Origin: Pseudomonas putida
GTDB taxonomy: Bacteria > Pseudomonadota > Gammaproteobacteria > Pseudomonadales > Pseudomonadaceae
Direction of reading: 5' to 3'
Length of the DNA stretch: 64,000 bases
Assembly: GCF_001636055.1 (NCBI RefSeq)
Contig: NZ_CP011789.1
Location: forward strand, 5,022,001-5,086,000
Under the pieces are notes generated by a model that had not been told where the DNA came from, ran no database searches, and saw nothing but the letters and a program-made list of their open reading frames with translations. The position numbers and the translations under genes are program-made. Below are positions 53,199 to 62,462 of this stretch, piece by piece; the first letter of the stretch is position 1, and every line of letters starts with the position of its first letter.

Positions 53199-53225
53199 AA
53201 AGGGCGGCCTTCGGGTCGCCTTTTT
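53199..53225 (+). terminator. Intrinsic terminator after icmP
   Basis: AAAGGGCGGCC TTC GGGTCGCCTTTTT folds with two G-U pairs and a T tract, 18 bases after the icmP stop. Confidence 0.75.
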
Positions 53226-53254
53226 CATATCCGGGTTTGCGCTGACCAAACCCG

Positions 53255-53316
53255 CCCCTTCGCGGGCAAGCCCGCTCCCACTGGTGCCTGTGGGAGCGGG
53301 CTTGCCCGCGAAAGGG
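53255..53316. repeat. REP pair downstream of icmP
   Basis: The arms 53255-53284 and 53287-53316 are inverted copies of CGCGGGCAAGCCCGCTCCCA with two or three mismatches at the outer and inner ends and a 2-base spacer. It lies between icmP and the di-heme gene. A further AT-rich stretch (53335-53380, with GCAATTGCAAATTGC) precedes the next gene and may hold its promoter. Confidence 0.85.
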
Positions 53317-53417
53317 CCGCCAGCGGATTCAGCAGGCAATTGCAAATTGCTCTTATTCAAACATCCCCATTTTGCTAAGCTTGCACGCCGGTTTTTCGCT
53401 CACGCCCAGGATTCTCG

Positions 53418-54845
53418 ATGTCCTCGTCGCTGTCCCGACTCCCTCTTCTGCTGATGGTCACCGTCCTGGCCGCCTGTGACGACGCTCCGCGTTTCACCCA
53501 GGCCGAGCCCGGCGAAGCGCTGTCCGGCGGCAAGGCGACGATCCTGCGCAGCGACCGCAACGCCTTCTCGATGCCCTCGGCCAACCTCACGCCCGAGCGC
53601 CGCCTGGATTTCAGCGTTGGCAACAGCTTCTTCCGCAGTCCCTGGGTGATCGCACCTTCGACCACCACTGCACGCGATGGCCTGGGCCCGCTGTTCAACA
53701 CCAATGCCTGCCAGAACTGCCACATCCGTGACGGCCGAGGTCATCCGCCAGAGGCCGAGGCCCGCAATGCCGTGTCCATGCTGGTGCGCCTGTCGATCCC
53801 CGACCAGCCGCAGTTCATCAAGGAAATCGAACGCCTCGGCGTGGTTCCCGAACCGGTCTACGGTACGCAACTGCAGGACATGTCGATCCCCGGCGTAGCT
53901 CCGGAAGGCAAGGTGCGGGTCAGCTACGACAGCGAGACCGTCACCTTCGAGGATGGCCACCAGGTCGAACTGCGCCGCCCGACCGTGGAGATCACCCAGC
54001 TCGGCTACGGCCCGATGCACCCGGACACACGCATCTCCGCCCGCGTCGCCCCGCCCATGATCGGCCTCGGACTGCTCGAGGCCATCCCGGAGGCTGCGCT
54101 TTTGGCCAACGAAGACCCGGATGATCGCAACAACGACGGCATCCGCGGCCGCGCCAACCGGGTCTGGGACGATGCCCAGGGCAAGACCGTGGTCGGCCGC
54201 TTCGGCTGGAAAGCCGGGCAACCCAACGTCAACCAGCAGAACGTCCACGCCTTCGCTGGCGACATGGGCCTGACCAGCACCCTCAAGCCCGAGGACGATT
54301 GCACGCCGGCACAGGTCGAATGCCGCGCCGCGCCCAACGGCGACGGTGACAACGGCGAAAAGGAAGTCAGCGACAACATCCTGCGCCTGGTGACGTTCTA
54401 CACCCGCAACCTGGCGGTCCCTGCACGCCGCGAGGTCAATTCGCCGCAGGTGCTGGCCGGCAAGAACCTGTTCTTCCAGGCGGGCTGCCAGGGCTGTCAC
54501 ACAGCGCAGTTCACCACGGGCAGTGACAACGTCGAGCCAGAACTGGCCAACCAGGTGATCCGCCCCTACAGCGACCTGCTGCTGCACGACATGGGCCCAG
54601 GCCTTGCCGACAACCGTAGCGAGTTCGCCGCCGGTGGCCAGGATTGGCGCACGCCGCCGCTGTGGGGCATCGGCCTGACCGAAACCGTCAGCGGCCACAC
54701 CCAGTTCCTCCATGACGGTCGCGCCCGCAATCTGCTCGAGGCCGTGCTCTGGCACGGCGGCGAAGCCGAGGCTGCACGCCGTCACGTACTGACCTTCAAT
54801 GCCGAGCAACGCGCCGCGCTGCTGGCTTTCCTGAACTCACTTTAA
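53418..54845 (+). CDS. Di-heme oxidoreductase, lipoprotein (DUF1111/thiol oxidoreductase-like)
   Basis: A 475-residue exported c-type cytochrome. The signal ends VLAAC (Cys at about 20), so it is a lipoprotein. Two heme-binding motifs are seen: CQNCH (near residue 97) and CQGCH (near 358). GLGPLFNTNACQNCH at the front and GHTQFLHDGRARNLLEAVLWHGGEA at the back are typical of the DUF1111 di-heme family. It heads a tight run: the next gene starts 18 bases after, and the third 2 bases after that. With two imelysin genes nearby, a role in periplasmic iron handling or redox is likely. Confidence 0.88.
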   Translation: MSSSLSRLPLLLMVTVLAACDDAPRFTQAEPGEALSGGKATILRSDRNAFSMPSANLTPERRLDFSVGNSFFRSPWVIAPSTTTARDGLGPLFNTNACQNCHIRDGRGHPPEAEARNAVSMLVRLSIPDQPQFIKEIERLGVVPEPVYGTQLQDMSIPGVAPEGKVRVSYDSETVTFEDGHQVELRRPTVEITQLGYGPMHPDTRISARVAPPMIGLGLLEAIPEAALLANEDPDDRNNDGIRGRANRVWDDAQGKTVVGRFGWKAGQPNVNQQNVHAFAGDMGLTSTLKPEDDCTPAQVECRAAPNGDGDNGEKEVSDNILRLVTFYTRNLAVPARREVNSPQVLAGKNLFFQAGCQGCHTAQFTTGSDNVEPELANQVIRPYSDLLLHDMGPGLADNRSEFAAGGQDWRTPPLWGIGLTETVSGHTQFLHDGRARNLLEAVLWHGGEAEAARRHVLTFNAEQRAALLAFLNSL

Positions 54846-54863
54846 ACGCGCAAGGAGCCGGGC

Positions 54864-55928
54864 ATGTTCCGACCCAAATTGTTGTTCACCAGCCTCGCCG
54901 CCATCGCCCTGGGCGCCTGCTCGCCGCAGGACCAGCAAGCCGTGACCTCCGCCGCCATCGCCCAGCAGGTGATCCTGCCGACCTACAGCCGTTGGGTCGA
55001 GGCCGACCGCCAACTGGCCGCCAGCGCTCTCGCCTATTGCGAAGGCAAGCAGAGCCTGGACACCGCCCGCGCCGACTTCCTCAACGCGCAGAAGGCCTGG
55101 GCCGAGCTGCAGCCGCTGCTGGTCGGCCCATTGGCCGAAGGCAACCGCGCCTGGCAGGTGCAGTTCTGGCCTGACAAGAAGAACCTGGTCGGCCGCCAGG
55201 TCGAGCAACTGGTCAGCGGCGACAAGCCGGTCGACGCAGACAGCCTCGGCAAGGCCAGCGTCGTGGTCCGTGGCCTGTCGGCCTACGAGTACATCCTCTT
55301 CGACAGCAAGCCGGACATCGCCACCGCCGAGCAGAAAGCCCGCTACTGCCCGCTGCTGGTGGCCATCGCCGAGCACCAGAAAGCCCTGGCCGAAGACATT
55401 CTCAAGAGCTGGAACAGTACCGATGGCATGCTGTCGCAGATGACCAAGTTCCCCAACCAGCGCTACGCCGACTCGCATGAAGCGATCGCCGACCTGCTGC
55501 GCGCGCAGGTCACCGCCCTGGACACGCTGAAGAAGAAACTCGGCGCCCCCATGGGCCGTCAGAGCAAGGGTATCCCTCAGCCGCTGCAGGCCGAAGCCTG
55601 GCGCAGCCACTCCTCGCTCAAGAGCCTGGAGGCTTCGCTCAAGGCCGCCGAAACCGTCTGGACCGGGGTCGACAACAAAGGCCTGCGCGGTCTGCTGGGT
55701 AAAGATCAGAGCGCGCTGGCGCAAAAGATCGACGATGCCTACGCCAGCGCTGCCAAACTGCTGGCTGACAACCAGAAGACCCTGGGCGAACTGCTCGCCG
55801 ACGATGCCGGCAAGCAGACCCTCAACCAGATCTACGACAGCCTCAACGTCGTCCACCGCCTGCACGAAGGCGAGCTGGCCAAGGCGTTGAATATCCAGCT
55901 GGGCTTCAATGCCAACGACGGTGACTGA
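54864..55928 (+). CDS. Second imelysin-family lipoprotein
   Basis: A 354-residue lipoprotein (signal ends IALGAC, Cys about 19). The sequence follows the imelysin fold: SRWVEADRQLAASALAYCEG, ADFLNAQKAWAELQPLLVGPL, and a second bundle ending in SLNVVHRLHEGELAKAL. The G-x-H-x-x-E motif of the family is changed to GLSAYE in VRGLSAYEYILFDS, so the His is lost. It is probably a scaffold or metal-binding variant rather than the enzyme-like type. It is 18 bases downstream of the di-heme gene and 2 bases before the DUF1513 gene. Confidence 0.85.
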   Translation: MFRPKLLFTSLAAIALGACSPQDQQAVTSAAIAQQVILPTYSRWVEADRQLAASALAYCEGKQSLDTARADFLNAQKAWAELQPLLVGPLAEGNRAWQVQFWPDKKNLVGRQVEQLVSGDKPVDADSLGKASVVVRGLSAYEYILFDSKPDIATAEQKARYCPLLVAIAEHQKALAEDILKSWNSTDGMLSQMTKFPNQRYADSHEAIADLLRAQVTALDTLKKKLGAPMGRQSKGIPQPLQAEAWRSHSSLKSLEASLKAAETVWTGVDNKGLRGLLGKDQSALAQKIDDAYASAAKLLADNQKTLGELLADDAGKQTLNQIYDSLNVVHRLHEGELAKALNIQLGFNANDGD

Positions 55929-55930
55929 TC

Positions 55931-57028
55931 ATGCTGCGACGCCAGGCCCTCAAACTCGGTAGCGTGCTGCTCAGCGCCCTGACGCTCGGCGGCTGGACCC
56001 TGCTGCGCAACAAGGGCAGCGAGCCGCTGCTGCTGTCGGCGCGTGACGATGCCGATGGCGGCCACCATGCCGTAGGCTACCGCCTCGACGGCACCCAGGT
56101 GTTTGCCACCCAAGTGGCCCAGCGTTGCCATGCAATCATTCATCACCCCGAACAGCCGGTCGCCCTGTTCGTCGCCCGTCGACCAGGTACCGAAAGCTAC
56201 CTGATCGACCTGCGCGACGGTCGTCTGCTGCAGACGATCACCTCGCAACCGAACCGGCACTTCTATGGCCATGCCGTCATCCACAAGGATGGCGAGTGGC
56301 TGTACGCCACCGAGAACGACACCACCGACCCCGGGCGCGGCGTGCTCGGGGTCTACCGTTTCGAGGGCCAGCGCCTGGTACACAGCGGCGAGATTCCCAC
56401 CCATGGCGTCGGCCCCCATGAAGTGGCCTGGATGCCCGACGGCGAAACCCTGGTGGTGGCCAACGGAGGCATCCGCACCGAGGCCGAAAGCCGGGTAGAG
56501 ATGAACCTCGACGCCATGGAGCCGAGCCTGGTGCTGATGCAGCGTGATGGCACGCTGCTTAGCAAGGAGACGCTGGCCCAGCAGATGAACAGCGTGCGCC
56601 ATCTCGCGGTGGGCAATGACGGCACCGTCCTTGCCTGCCAGCAGTTCATGGGAGGTTCTGAAGAAACCGCCGAACTGCTGGCGATCAAGCGTCCGGGCGA
56701 GGCGTTCAAGGCCTTCCCGGTGCCGGAGCGGCAACTGCAGTCGATGGCCCAGTACACCGCCAGTGTCGCCGTGCACAGTGACCTGCGCCTGGTGGCACTG
56801 ACCGCGCCGCGGGCCAACCGCCTGTTCATCTGGGACCTGGACAGCGGCGCGGTGAAGCTCGATGCGCCGATGCCCGATTGCGCCGGGGTCGGCGCGGTGA
56901 AGGACGGCTTCGTCGTCACCTCGGGGCAGGGGCGCTGCCGCTATTACGACTGCCGCAAGGCCGAGCTGGTCGGTCAGCCCATGAATCTGCCATCCGGGCT
57001 TTGGGACAATCACCTGCATCTGGTCTGA
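55931..57028 (+). CDS. DUF1513 exported beta-propeller-like protein
   Basis: A 365-residue protein of the DUF1513 family. The N-terminus MLRRQALKLGSVLLSALTLGGW has an R-R pair and a hydrophobic core, resembling a Tat or anchored signal. The body shows repeated blades: HHAVGYRLDGTQVFATQV, RHFYGHAVIHKDGEWLYATEND, HGVGPHEVAWMPDGETLVVANGG, VRHLAVGNDGTVLACQQ. The His-rich blade HGVGPHE may bind metal. Two bases separate it from the imelysin gene, so the three make one operon, probably for periplasmic iron or copper acquisition. The exact function is unknown. Confidence 0.85.
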   Translation: MLRRQALKLGSVLLSALTLGGWTLLRNKGSEPLLLSARDDADGGHHAVGYRLDGTQVFATQVAQRCHAIIHHPEQPVALFVARRPGTESYLIDLRDGRLLQTITSQPNRHFYGHAVIHKDGEWLYATENDTTDPGRGVLGVYRFEGQRLVHSGEIPTHGVGPHEVAWMPDGETLVVANGGIRTEAESRVEMNLDAMEPSLVLMQRDGTLLSKETLAQQMNSVRHLAVGNDGTVLACQQFMGGSEETAELLAIKRPGEAFKAFPVPERQLQSMAQYTASVAVHSDLRLVALTAPRANRLFIWDLDSGAVKLDAPMPDCAGVGAVKDGFVVTSGQGRCRYYDCRKAELVGQPMNLPSGLWDNHLHLV

Positions 57029-57046
57029 TTCAGCACTGGCCACAGC

Positions 57047-57126
57047 GGCCCTATCGCGGGACGAGCCCGCTCCCACAGGCCCGGCATCCACGGGTAGTGG
57101 GAGCGGGCTCGCCCTGCGATAGGGCC
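57047..57126. repeat. REP pair after the DUF1513 gene
   Basis: Arms 57047-57076 (GGCCCTATCGCGGGACGAGC then CCGCTCCCAC) and 57097-57126 are inverted with two or three mismatches and a 20-base loop. It separates the iron-related operon from the RND operon. Confidence 0.88.
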
Positions 57127-57247
57127 TGCCCAGTCGATACATCTCCCACTTCCCGAAAAACAGTCAATACTTGCCTTCATCCGCACGTGGGCAGGATCGC
57201 CCGTGGTCGTGCCATACCCATGACAATCACATCCAAGGAACCGGACC

Positions 57248-58378
57248 ATGCTACGCCGCCGCATGCTGATCATGTTGGCCGTGGTGCTGCTGATCGTGCT
57301 CGCCCTGGGGGGCATCAAGGCCTTTTCGATCTACCGCCAGATCCAGGTCTTTTCCGCTCCCAAACCCGCGATCAGCGTCGCTGCTGCCAAGGCCGAGCAA
57401 CGCCAGTGGCAGGAACGCCTGCCGGCGGTCGGCAGCCTCAAGGCGCTGCAGGGCGTCGAACTCAGCCTGGAAGTGGCCGGGACGGTAAAGCACCTGCATT
57501 TCGATTCCGGACAACAGGTCAAGGTCGGGCAACTGCTGCTGGAACTCGACAGCGAACAGGAGGCCGCGCTGCTGGGCACCGCGCAGGCCGACCTGGGCCT
57601 GGCCAAGGTCGATTTCGGCCGCGGCAGCCAACTGGTAGGCGACTCGGCCATCTCCCGCGGTGAATTCGACCGCCTCACCGCCCAGTACCGGCGCAACCAG
57701 GCCGTGGTCGAACAGCTCAAGGCCTCGCTGGCCAAGAAAAGCATGAAGGCGCCCTTCAGCGGCACCATCGGCATACGTCAGGTGGATGTCGGCGACTATC
57801 TGGCCAGCGGCACGGTGATTGCCACGCTGCAGGACCTCTCCAGCCTCTACGTCGACTTCAACGTACCCGAACAGGCGCTACCGCAGTTGTCCCTCGGCCA
57901 GCAGGTGCTGGTGCAGGTGGCGGCTTTCCCCGGCCAGACCTTCCCTGCCCGCCTCAGCGCAATCAACCCCAAGGTCGAGGAAAGCACGCGCAACCTGCTG
58001 CTGCGCGCCACCCTGGCCAACCCGGATGGCAAGCTGCTACCGGGCATGTTCGCCAGCCTGCTGGTATTGCTGCCCGATCCGCAATTGCAGGTGGTGGTGC
58101 CGGAGAGCGCGATCACCTACACCCTCTACGGCAACTCGGTGTATGTGGTCGGCGAGAAGAAGGCCGACGATGGCCAGACACATCTGGTCGCCGAGCAGCG
58201 CACCGTACAGACCGGCGAGCGCCGCGATGGCGTGGTGGTGGTGCGCAAGGGGCTGCAGGCTGGCGAACAGGTGGTCACCGCCGGACAGCTCAAGCTCAGC
58301 CCGGGCGCTGCGATACGCATCAGCCAGGACCCGCCCCTGTCGCCCGCCGACGCCCAAGGCGCGGCGGCCCCCCACTGA
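57248..58378 (+). CDS. mexV: RND efflux periplasmic adaptor (MexV-like)
   Basis: A 376-residue membrane-fusion protein. An N-terminal hydrophobic segment (MLIMLAVVLLIVLALGGIKAF) is an anchor. A lipoyl/barrel-sandwich domain follows (RQWQERLPAVGSLKALQGVELSLEVAGTVKHLHFDSGQQVKVGQLLLELDS) and a hairpin (AQADLGLAKVDFGRGSQLVGDSAISRGEFD). The second lipoyl half (KAPFSGTIGIRQVDVGDYLASGT) and the beta-barrel complete it. It is 13 bases before the pump gene. Gene order with the DUF1513 and inaA genes points to MexVW of Pseudomonas. Confidence 0.88.
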   Translation: MLRRRMLIMLAVVLLIVLALGGIKAFSIYRQIQVFSAPKPAISVAAAKAEQRQWQERLPAVGSLKALQGVELSLEVAGTVKHLHFDSGQQVKVGQLLLELDSEQEAALLGTAQADLGLAKVDFGRGSQLVGDSAISRGEFDRLTAQYRRNQAVVEQLKASLAKKSMKAPFSGTIGIRQVDVGDYLASGTVIATLQDLSSLYVDFNVPEQALPQLSLGQQVLVQVAAFPGQTFPARLSAINPKVEESTRNLLLRATLANPDGKLLPGMFASLLVLLPDPQLQVVVPESAITYTLYGNSVYVVGEKKADDGQTHLVAEQRTVQTGERRDGVVVVRKGLQAGEQVVTAGQLKLSPGAAIRISQDPPLSPADAQGAAAPH

Positions 58379-58391
58379 CGCGGAGGCTGGT

Positions 58392-61300
58392 ATGGCATTC
58401 ACCGACCCATTCATCCGCCGCCCCGTACTCGCCAGCGTGGTCAGCCTGCTGATCCTGCTGCTCGGCTTCCAGGCCTGGAGCAAGCTGCAGATCCGCCAGT
58501 ACCCGCAGATGGAAAACGCCCTGATCACGGTGACCACCGCCTATCCCGGCGCCAACGCCGAGACCATCCAGGGCTACATCACCCAACCGCTGCAGCAGAG
58601 CCTGGCCAGTGCCGACGGCATCGACTACATGACCTCCGTCAGCCGCCAGAACTTTTCGGTGATCTCGGTCTACGCGCGCATCGGTGCCGATACGGATCGC
58701 CTGTTCACCCAACTGCTGGCCAAGGCCAACGAGGTGCGCAACAAACTGCCGCAGGACTCCGAAGACCCGGTCCTGAGCAAGGAGGCGGCCGATGCCTCGG
58801 CGCTGATGTACATCAGCTTCTACAGCAGCGAAATGAGCAACCCGCAGATCACCGACTACCTGTCACGGGTCATCCAACCCAAGCTTGCGACCCTGCCAGG
58901 CATGGCCGAAGCCGAAATCCTCGGCAACCAGGTGTTCGCCATGCGCATCTGGGTCGATCCGGTGAAGCTGGCCGGGTTCGGCCTTTCGGCCACCGATGTG
59001 ACCAGCGCGGTGCGCCGCTACAACTTCCTGGCTGCCGCCGGCGAGGTGAAGGGCGAATACGTGGTCACCAGCGTCAATGCCACCACCGAACTGAAGTCCG
59101 CCGAAGCTTTCGCCGCCCTGCCGGTCAAGACCGTCGGCGACAGTCGTGTGCTGCTCGGCGATGTGGCGCGCATCGAGATGGGCGCGGAGAATTACGACAC
59201 GGTCAGCTCCTTCGACGGTATCCCGTCGGTGTACATCGGCATCAAGGCCACGCCATCGGCCAACCCGCTGGAGGTGATCAAGGAGGTGCGGCGAATCATG
59301 CCGGACCTGGAAAGCCAGCTGCCCTCGGCACTGAAAGTCTCCATCGCCTACGACGCCACGCTGTTCATCCAGGCCTCCATCGATGAAGTGATCAAGACCC
59401 TCGGCGAAGCGGTGCTGATCGTCATCGTCGTGGTGTTCCTGTTCCTCGGTGCGCTGCGCTCGGTGCTGATCCCGGTGATCACCATCCCGCTGTCGATGAT
59501 CGGCGTGCTGTTCTTCATGCAGATGATGGGGTATTCGCTGAACCTGCTGACCTTGCTGGCGATGGTCCTGGCCATCGGCCTGGTGGTGGACGACGCGATC
59601 GTCGTGGTGGAGAACATCCACCGCCATATCGAGGAAGGCAAGACGCCGTTCGACGCTGCCCTCGAAGGCGCGCGGGAAATCGCCATGCCGGTGGTGTCGA
59701 TGACCATCACCCTGGCGGCGGTGTACGCACCGATCGGCTTCCTCACCGGGCTGACCGGCGCGCTGTTCAAGGAGTTCGCCCTGACCCTGGCGGGCGCGGT
59801 AGTGATCTCCGGCATCGTGGCCCTGACCCTGTCACCGATGATGTGCGCACTGCTGCTGCGCCCCGAGCAGAGCGAGAAAGGCCTGGCCCATCGCCTGGAC
59901 CAGATCTTCGAGCGTCTGAAAGTGCGTTACCAGCGCCTGCTGCACGGCACCCTCGACAGCCGCCCGGTGGTCATCGTCTTCGCCGTGATCATCCTGTGCC
60001 TGATCCCGGTACTGCTCAAGTTCACCCAGAACGAGCTGGCGCCCAACGAAGACCAGGGGGTGATCTTCATGATGAGCAGCTCGCCGCAGCCGGCCAACCT
60101 GGATTACCTCAACGCCTATACCGACCGTTTCACACCGCTGTTCAAGACCTTCCCCGAGTATTACTCCTCGTTCCAGATCAACGGTTTCAATGGTGTGCAA
60201 AGCGGTATCGGCGGCTTTCTGCTCAAGCCCTGGAACGAGCGCGAACGTACGCAGATGCAGCTGCTGCCGCTGGTGCAGGCCAAGCTCGAGGACATAGGCG
60301 GGCTGCAGATCTTCGGCTTCAACCTGCCATCGTTGCCGGGCACTGGCGAAGGCCTGCCGTTCCAGTTCGTGCTCAACACCGCAGGCGACTACCCAGCCCT
60401 GCTGGAAGTGGCACAGCGCGTCAAGGAGCGCGCCCAGGCCTCGGGCAAGTTCGCCTTCCTCGACATCGACCTGGCCTTCGACAAGCCCGAAGTGGTGGTC
60501 GATATCGACCGGGCCAAGGCGGCGCAGATGGGGGTGTCGATGGATACCCTGGGCGCAACGCTGGCCACCCTGCTGGGCGAGGCGGAGATCAACCGTTTCA
60601 CCCTCGAAGGGCGCAGCTACAAGGTGATCGCCCAGGTCGAGCGGGCCTACCGCGACAACGCCGGCTGGCTGAACAACTATTACGTGAAGAACAATCAGGA
60701 CCAGTTGCTGCCCCTGTCGACCCTGATCACCCTCAGCGAGCGGGCCCGACCGCGCCAGCTCAACCAGTTCCAGCAGTTGAACTCGGCGATCATCCAGGGC
60801 GTACCGATGGTCAGCATGGGCGAGGCGCTGGATACCATCCGCGGCATCGCCCGCGAGGAGGCGCCGGAGGGCTTCGCCTTCGACTATGCCGGCACCGCGC
60901 GGCAGTTCGTCCAGGAAGGCAGCGCCCTGTGGGTGACCTTCGGTCTGGCCCTGGCGATCATTTTCCTGGTGCTGGCAGCACAGTTCGAAAGCTTCCGCGA
61001 CCCGCTGGTGATTCTGGTGACCGTGCCGCTGTCGATCTGTGGCGCACTGCTGCCGCTGTTTCTTGGCGTCTCGAGCATGAACATCTACACCCAGGTCGGG
61101 CTGGTGACATTGATCGGGCTGATCAGCAAGCACGGCATCCTGATCGTCGAGTTCGCCAACCAGCTGCGCGAGGAAAAAGGCCTGGGGGTGCGCGAGGCGA
61201 TCGAGGAAGCCGCGGCGATCCGTCTGCGGCCGGTGCTGATGACCACCGCAGCCATGGTATTCGGCATGGTGCCACTGATCCTGGCGACGGGTGCCGGCGC

Positions 61301-61475
61301 CGTGAGCCGGTTCGACATCGGTATCGTGATTGCCACCGGCATGTCGATCGGCACGCTGTTCACCTTGTTCGTGCTGCCCTGCGTATACACCTTGCTGGCG
61401 CATCGGACGGTGGCGGATGAGCGCCAGGGGAGCGGCGGCACAACCTCAAGCCTGGGAAAACCACAAACCCATTAG
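58392..61475 (+). CDS. mexW: RND efflux inner-membrane pump (MexW-like)
   Basis: A 1,027-residue proton-driven multidrug pump. FIRRPVLASVVSLLILLLGF is TM1; the porter loop contains TVTTAYPGANAETIQGYITQPLQQSLASADGIDYMTSVS. The proton-relay part is in GLVVDDAIVVVENIHRHIEEG (paired Asp). LTLSPMMCALLL and LVTLIGLISKHGILIVEFANQL are the RND signatures. I chose ATG at 58392; a longer frame upstream runs through mexV. No outer-membrane factor gene follows, so it likely uses a shared OprM-type channel, as MexVW does. A short terminator-like hairpin follows. Confidence 0.92.
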   Translation: MAFTDPFIRRPVLASVVSLLILLLGFQAWSKLQIRQYPQMENALITVTTAYPGANAETIQGYITQPLQQSLASADGIDYMTSVSRQNFSVISVYARIGADTDRLFTQLLAKANEVRNKLPQDSEDPVLSKEAADASALMYISFYSSEMSNPQITDYLSRVIQPKLATLPGMAEAEILGNQVFAMRIWVDPVKLAGFGLSATDVTSAVRRYNFLAAAGEVKGEYVVTSVNATTELKSAEAFAALPVKTVGDSRVLLGDVARIEMGAENYDTVSSFDGIPSVYIGIKATPSANPLEVIKEVRRIMPDLESQLPSALKVSIAYDATLFIQASIDEVIKTLGEAVLIVIVVVFLFLGALRSVLIPVITIPLSMIGVLFFMQMMGYSLNLLTLLAMVLAIGLVVDDAIVVVENIHRHIEEGKTPFDAALEGAREIAMPVVSMTITLAAVYAPIGFLTGLTGALFKEFALTLAGAVVISGIVALTLSPMMCALLLRPEQSEKGLAHRLDQIFERLKVRYQRLLHGTLDSRPVVIVFAVIILCLIPVLLKFTQNELAPNEDQGVIFMMSSSPQPANLDYLNAYTDRFTPLFKTFPEYYSSFQINGFNGVQSGIGGFLLKPWNERERTQMQLLPLVQAKLEDIGGLQIFGFNLPSLPGTGEGLPFQFVLNTAGDYPALLEVAQRVKERAQASGKFAFLDIDLAFDKPEVVVDIDRAKAAQMGVSMDTLGATLATLLGEAEINRFTLEGRSYKVIAQVERAYRDNAGWLNNYYVKNNQDQLLPLSTLITLSERARPRQLNQFQQLNSAIIQGVPMVSMGEALDTIRGIAREEAPEGFAFDYAGTARQFVQEGSALWVTFGLALAIIFLVLAAQFESFRDPLVILVTVPLSICGALLPLFLGVSSMNIYTQVGLVTLIGLISKHGILIVEFANQLREEKGLGVREAIEEAAAIRLRPVLMTTAAMVFGMVPLILATGAGAVSRFDIGIVIATGMSIGTLFTLFVLPCVYTLLAHRTVADERQGSGGTTSSLGKPQTH

Positions 61476-61487
61476 CCAGAAACAACA

Positions 61488-61508
61488 AGGCCCGCATCTG
61501 CGGGGCCT
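61488..61508 (+). terminator. Hairpin between mexW and a convergent gene
   Basis: AGGCCCGCA TCT GCGGGGCCT gives about 8 bp with a small loop, 13 bases after the mexW stop. It lacks a full T tract, so termination strength is uncertain. Confidence 0.6.
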
Positions 61509-61520
61509 CGTGCCTGGGGC

Positions 61521-61757
61521 TCAACCAAACGGCCGCAGCCCCTGGCGCATCCCGAACAGGAACAACAGCAGATCATGATCCGGCTGGGCCGGGGCCTGCG
61601 CCTGCTCTGGCTTTATCACCCGCGGCGTGGCGCACTGCCCCGCCGCATCGCTCTTGCTGAACACGGTCGGCCGTGGCACCTCCCAGGCCGCCACGGCTAC
61701 GCTGGTCACGCCAAGCGCGGCCACCAGGAACAAAGCTCGAGCTATTTCTAGTTTCAT
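61521..61757 (-). CDS. Small exported hypothetical protein
   Basis: A 78-residue protein with an N-terminal signal (MKLEIARALFLVAALGVTSVAVAA) and a short mature part with one Cys (GQCATPRV) and a hydrophobic LLLFLFG patch near the end. The ATG overlaps the stop of the upstream inaA gene by one base (TGATG), so it is co-translated with it. In pseudomonads I recall a small ORF at this position beside inaA, but no function. It is part of the probable ColR-linked operon. Confidence 0.7.
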   Translation of the reverse strand: MKLEIARALFLVAALGVTSVAVAAWEVPRPTVFSKSDAAGQCATPRVIKPEQAQAPAQPDHDLLLFLFGMRQGLRPFG

Positions 61758-62455
61758 CAACCTAACCCTTTGACAGCGCTGCCAAACGCCCTCTCATAAA
61801 AGTAGAGCAGGGTTTGCCATTCCGCTTCATTGAACGACGAATGGCGGCGCAGCTGGCGCAGGTCGTTGTAGGCCGCGCGCTGGCAGCTGATGCGGCGGCG
61901 GCACTTCTCCAGGTCCAGCAGTGCCACTTCGGCCCGCGCCTGCTCACCTTCACCGCTCACCTTGACGAACACATGCTTGCCGTACAGGCAGCCGTGCTGC
62001 CAGTGGCCCAGATGCATCCGCGCCAGATTGTCAGCCAGGTCCTTGAGCATGCGTTCATGCAGCACCTGCGGGTAATGCTCGCGAGCGCCCTGGGCGTGCC
62101 AGGTGTCGAGATCGACGAATCCATCCAGCGCTTCACTGACCAACAGTGCCCGCCACTGGTGCTCGGCATCGCGTTCTGCACCAGCAAAGACGATGCGCGG
62201 CACCCGCACTCCCAACTGCTCGAAGCTGTTCAGGGCGTCCAGCTCGCGCAATACCGTGGGGCGGCCGAAGGGGTGCAGCAGGCTGCGGTAGATATGCCCG
62301 ACCTGGCGCTTGGCATAGAGCAGATGGCCGTTGCCATCATCCAGGCGCTGCACGCCACTTTCACCGCCACGTCGCTGATTGGGCTCCTCGACCCATTCCC
62401 CCTGCTGTTGCCAGTAGTAGTCGAATTGCGACACCTGCCCCTGAGTTGCTGCCAT
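61757..62455 (-). CDS. inaA: InaA-like lipopolysaccharide kinase-family protein
   Basis: A 232-residue protein of the kinase-like fold used by Kdo/WaaP lipopolysaccharide kinases. KRQVGHIYRS and LRELDALNSF are in the N-lobe. HLGHWQHGCLYGKHVFVKVSG contains the catalytic-loop-like His, and ALLDLEKCRRR gives the D-x-E metal region. Members such as InaA respond to acid and membrane stress. The ATG at 62455 has GAGG just upstream. It lies 7 bases after the methyltransferase gene and is coupled to the small exported protein. Whether it truly phosphorylates LPS is not shown. Confidence 0.88.
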   Translation of the reverse strand: MAATQGQVSQFDYYWQQQGEWVEEPNQRRGGESGVQRLDDGNGHLLYAKRQVGHIYRSLLHPFGRPTVLRELDALNSFEQLGVRVPRIVFAGAERDAEHQWRALLVSEALDGFVDLDTWHAQGAREHYPQVLHERMLKDLADNLARMHLGHWQHGCLYGKHVFVKVSGEGEQARAEVALLDLEKCRRRISCQRAAYNDLRQLRRHSSFNEAEWQTLLYFYERAFGSAVKGLG

Positions 62456-62462
62456 GAATCCC

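Noticed and set aside
59843..61420. Second long frame of 525 codons inside mexW on the plus strand
   Set aside because: It is a frame-shifted reading of the RND pump, rich in Pro, Arg and Gly, with no domain.
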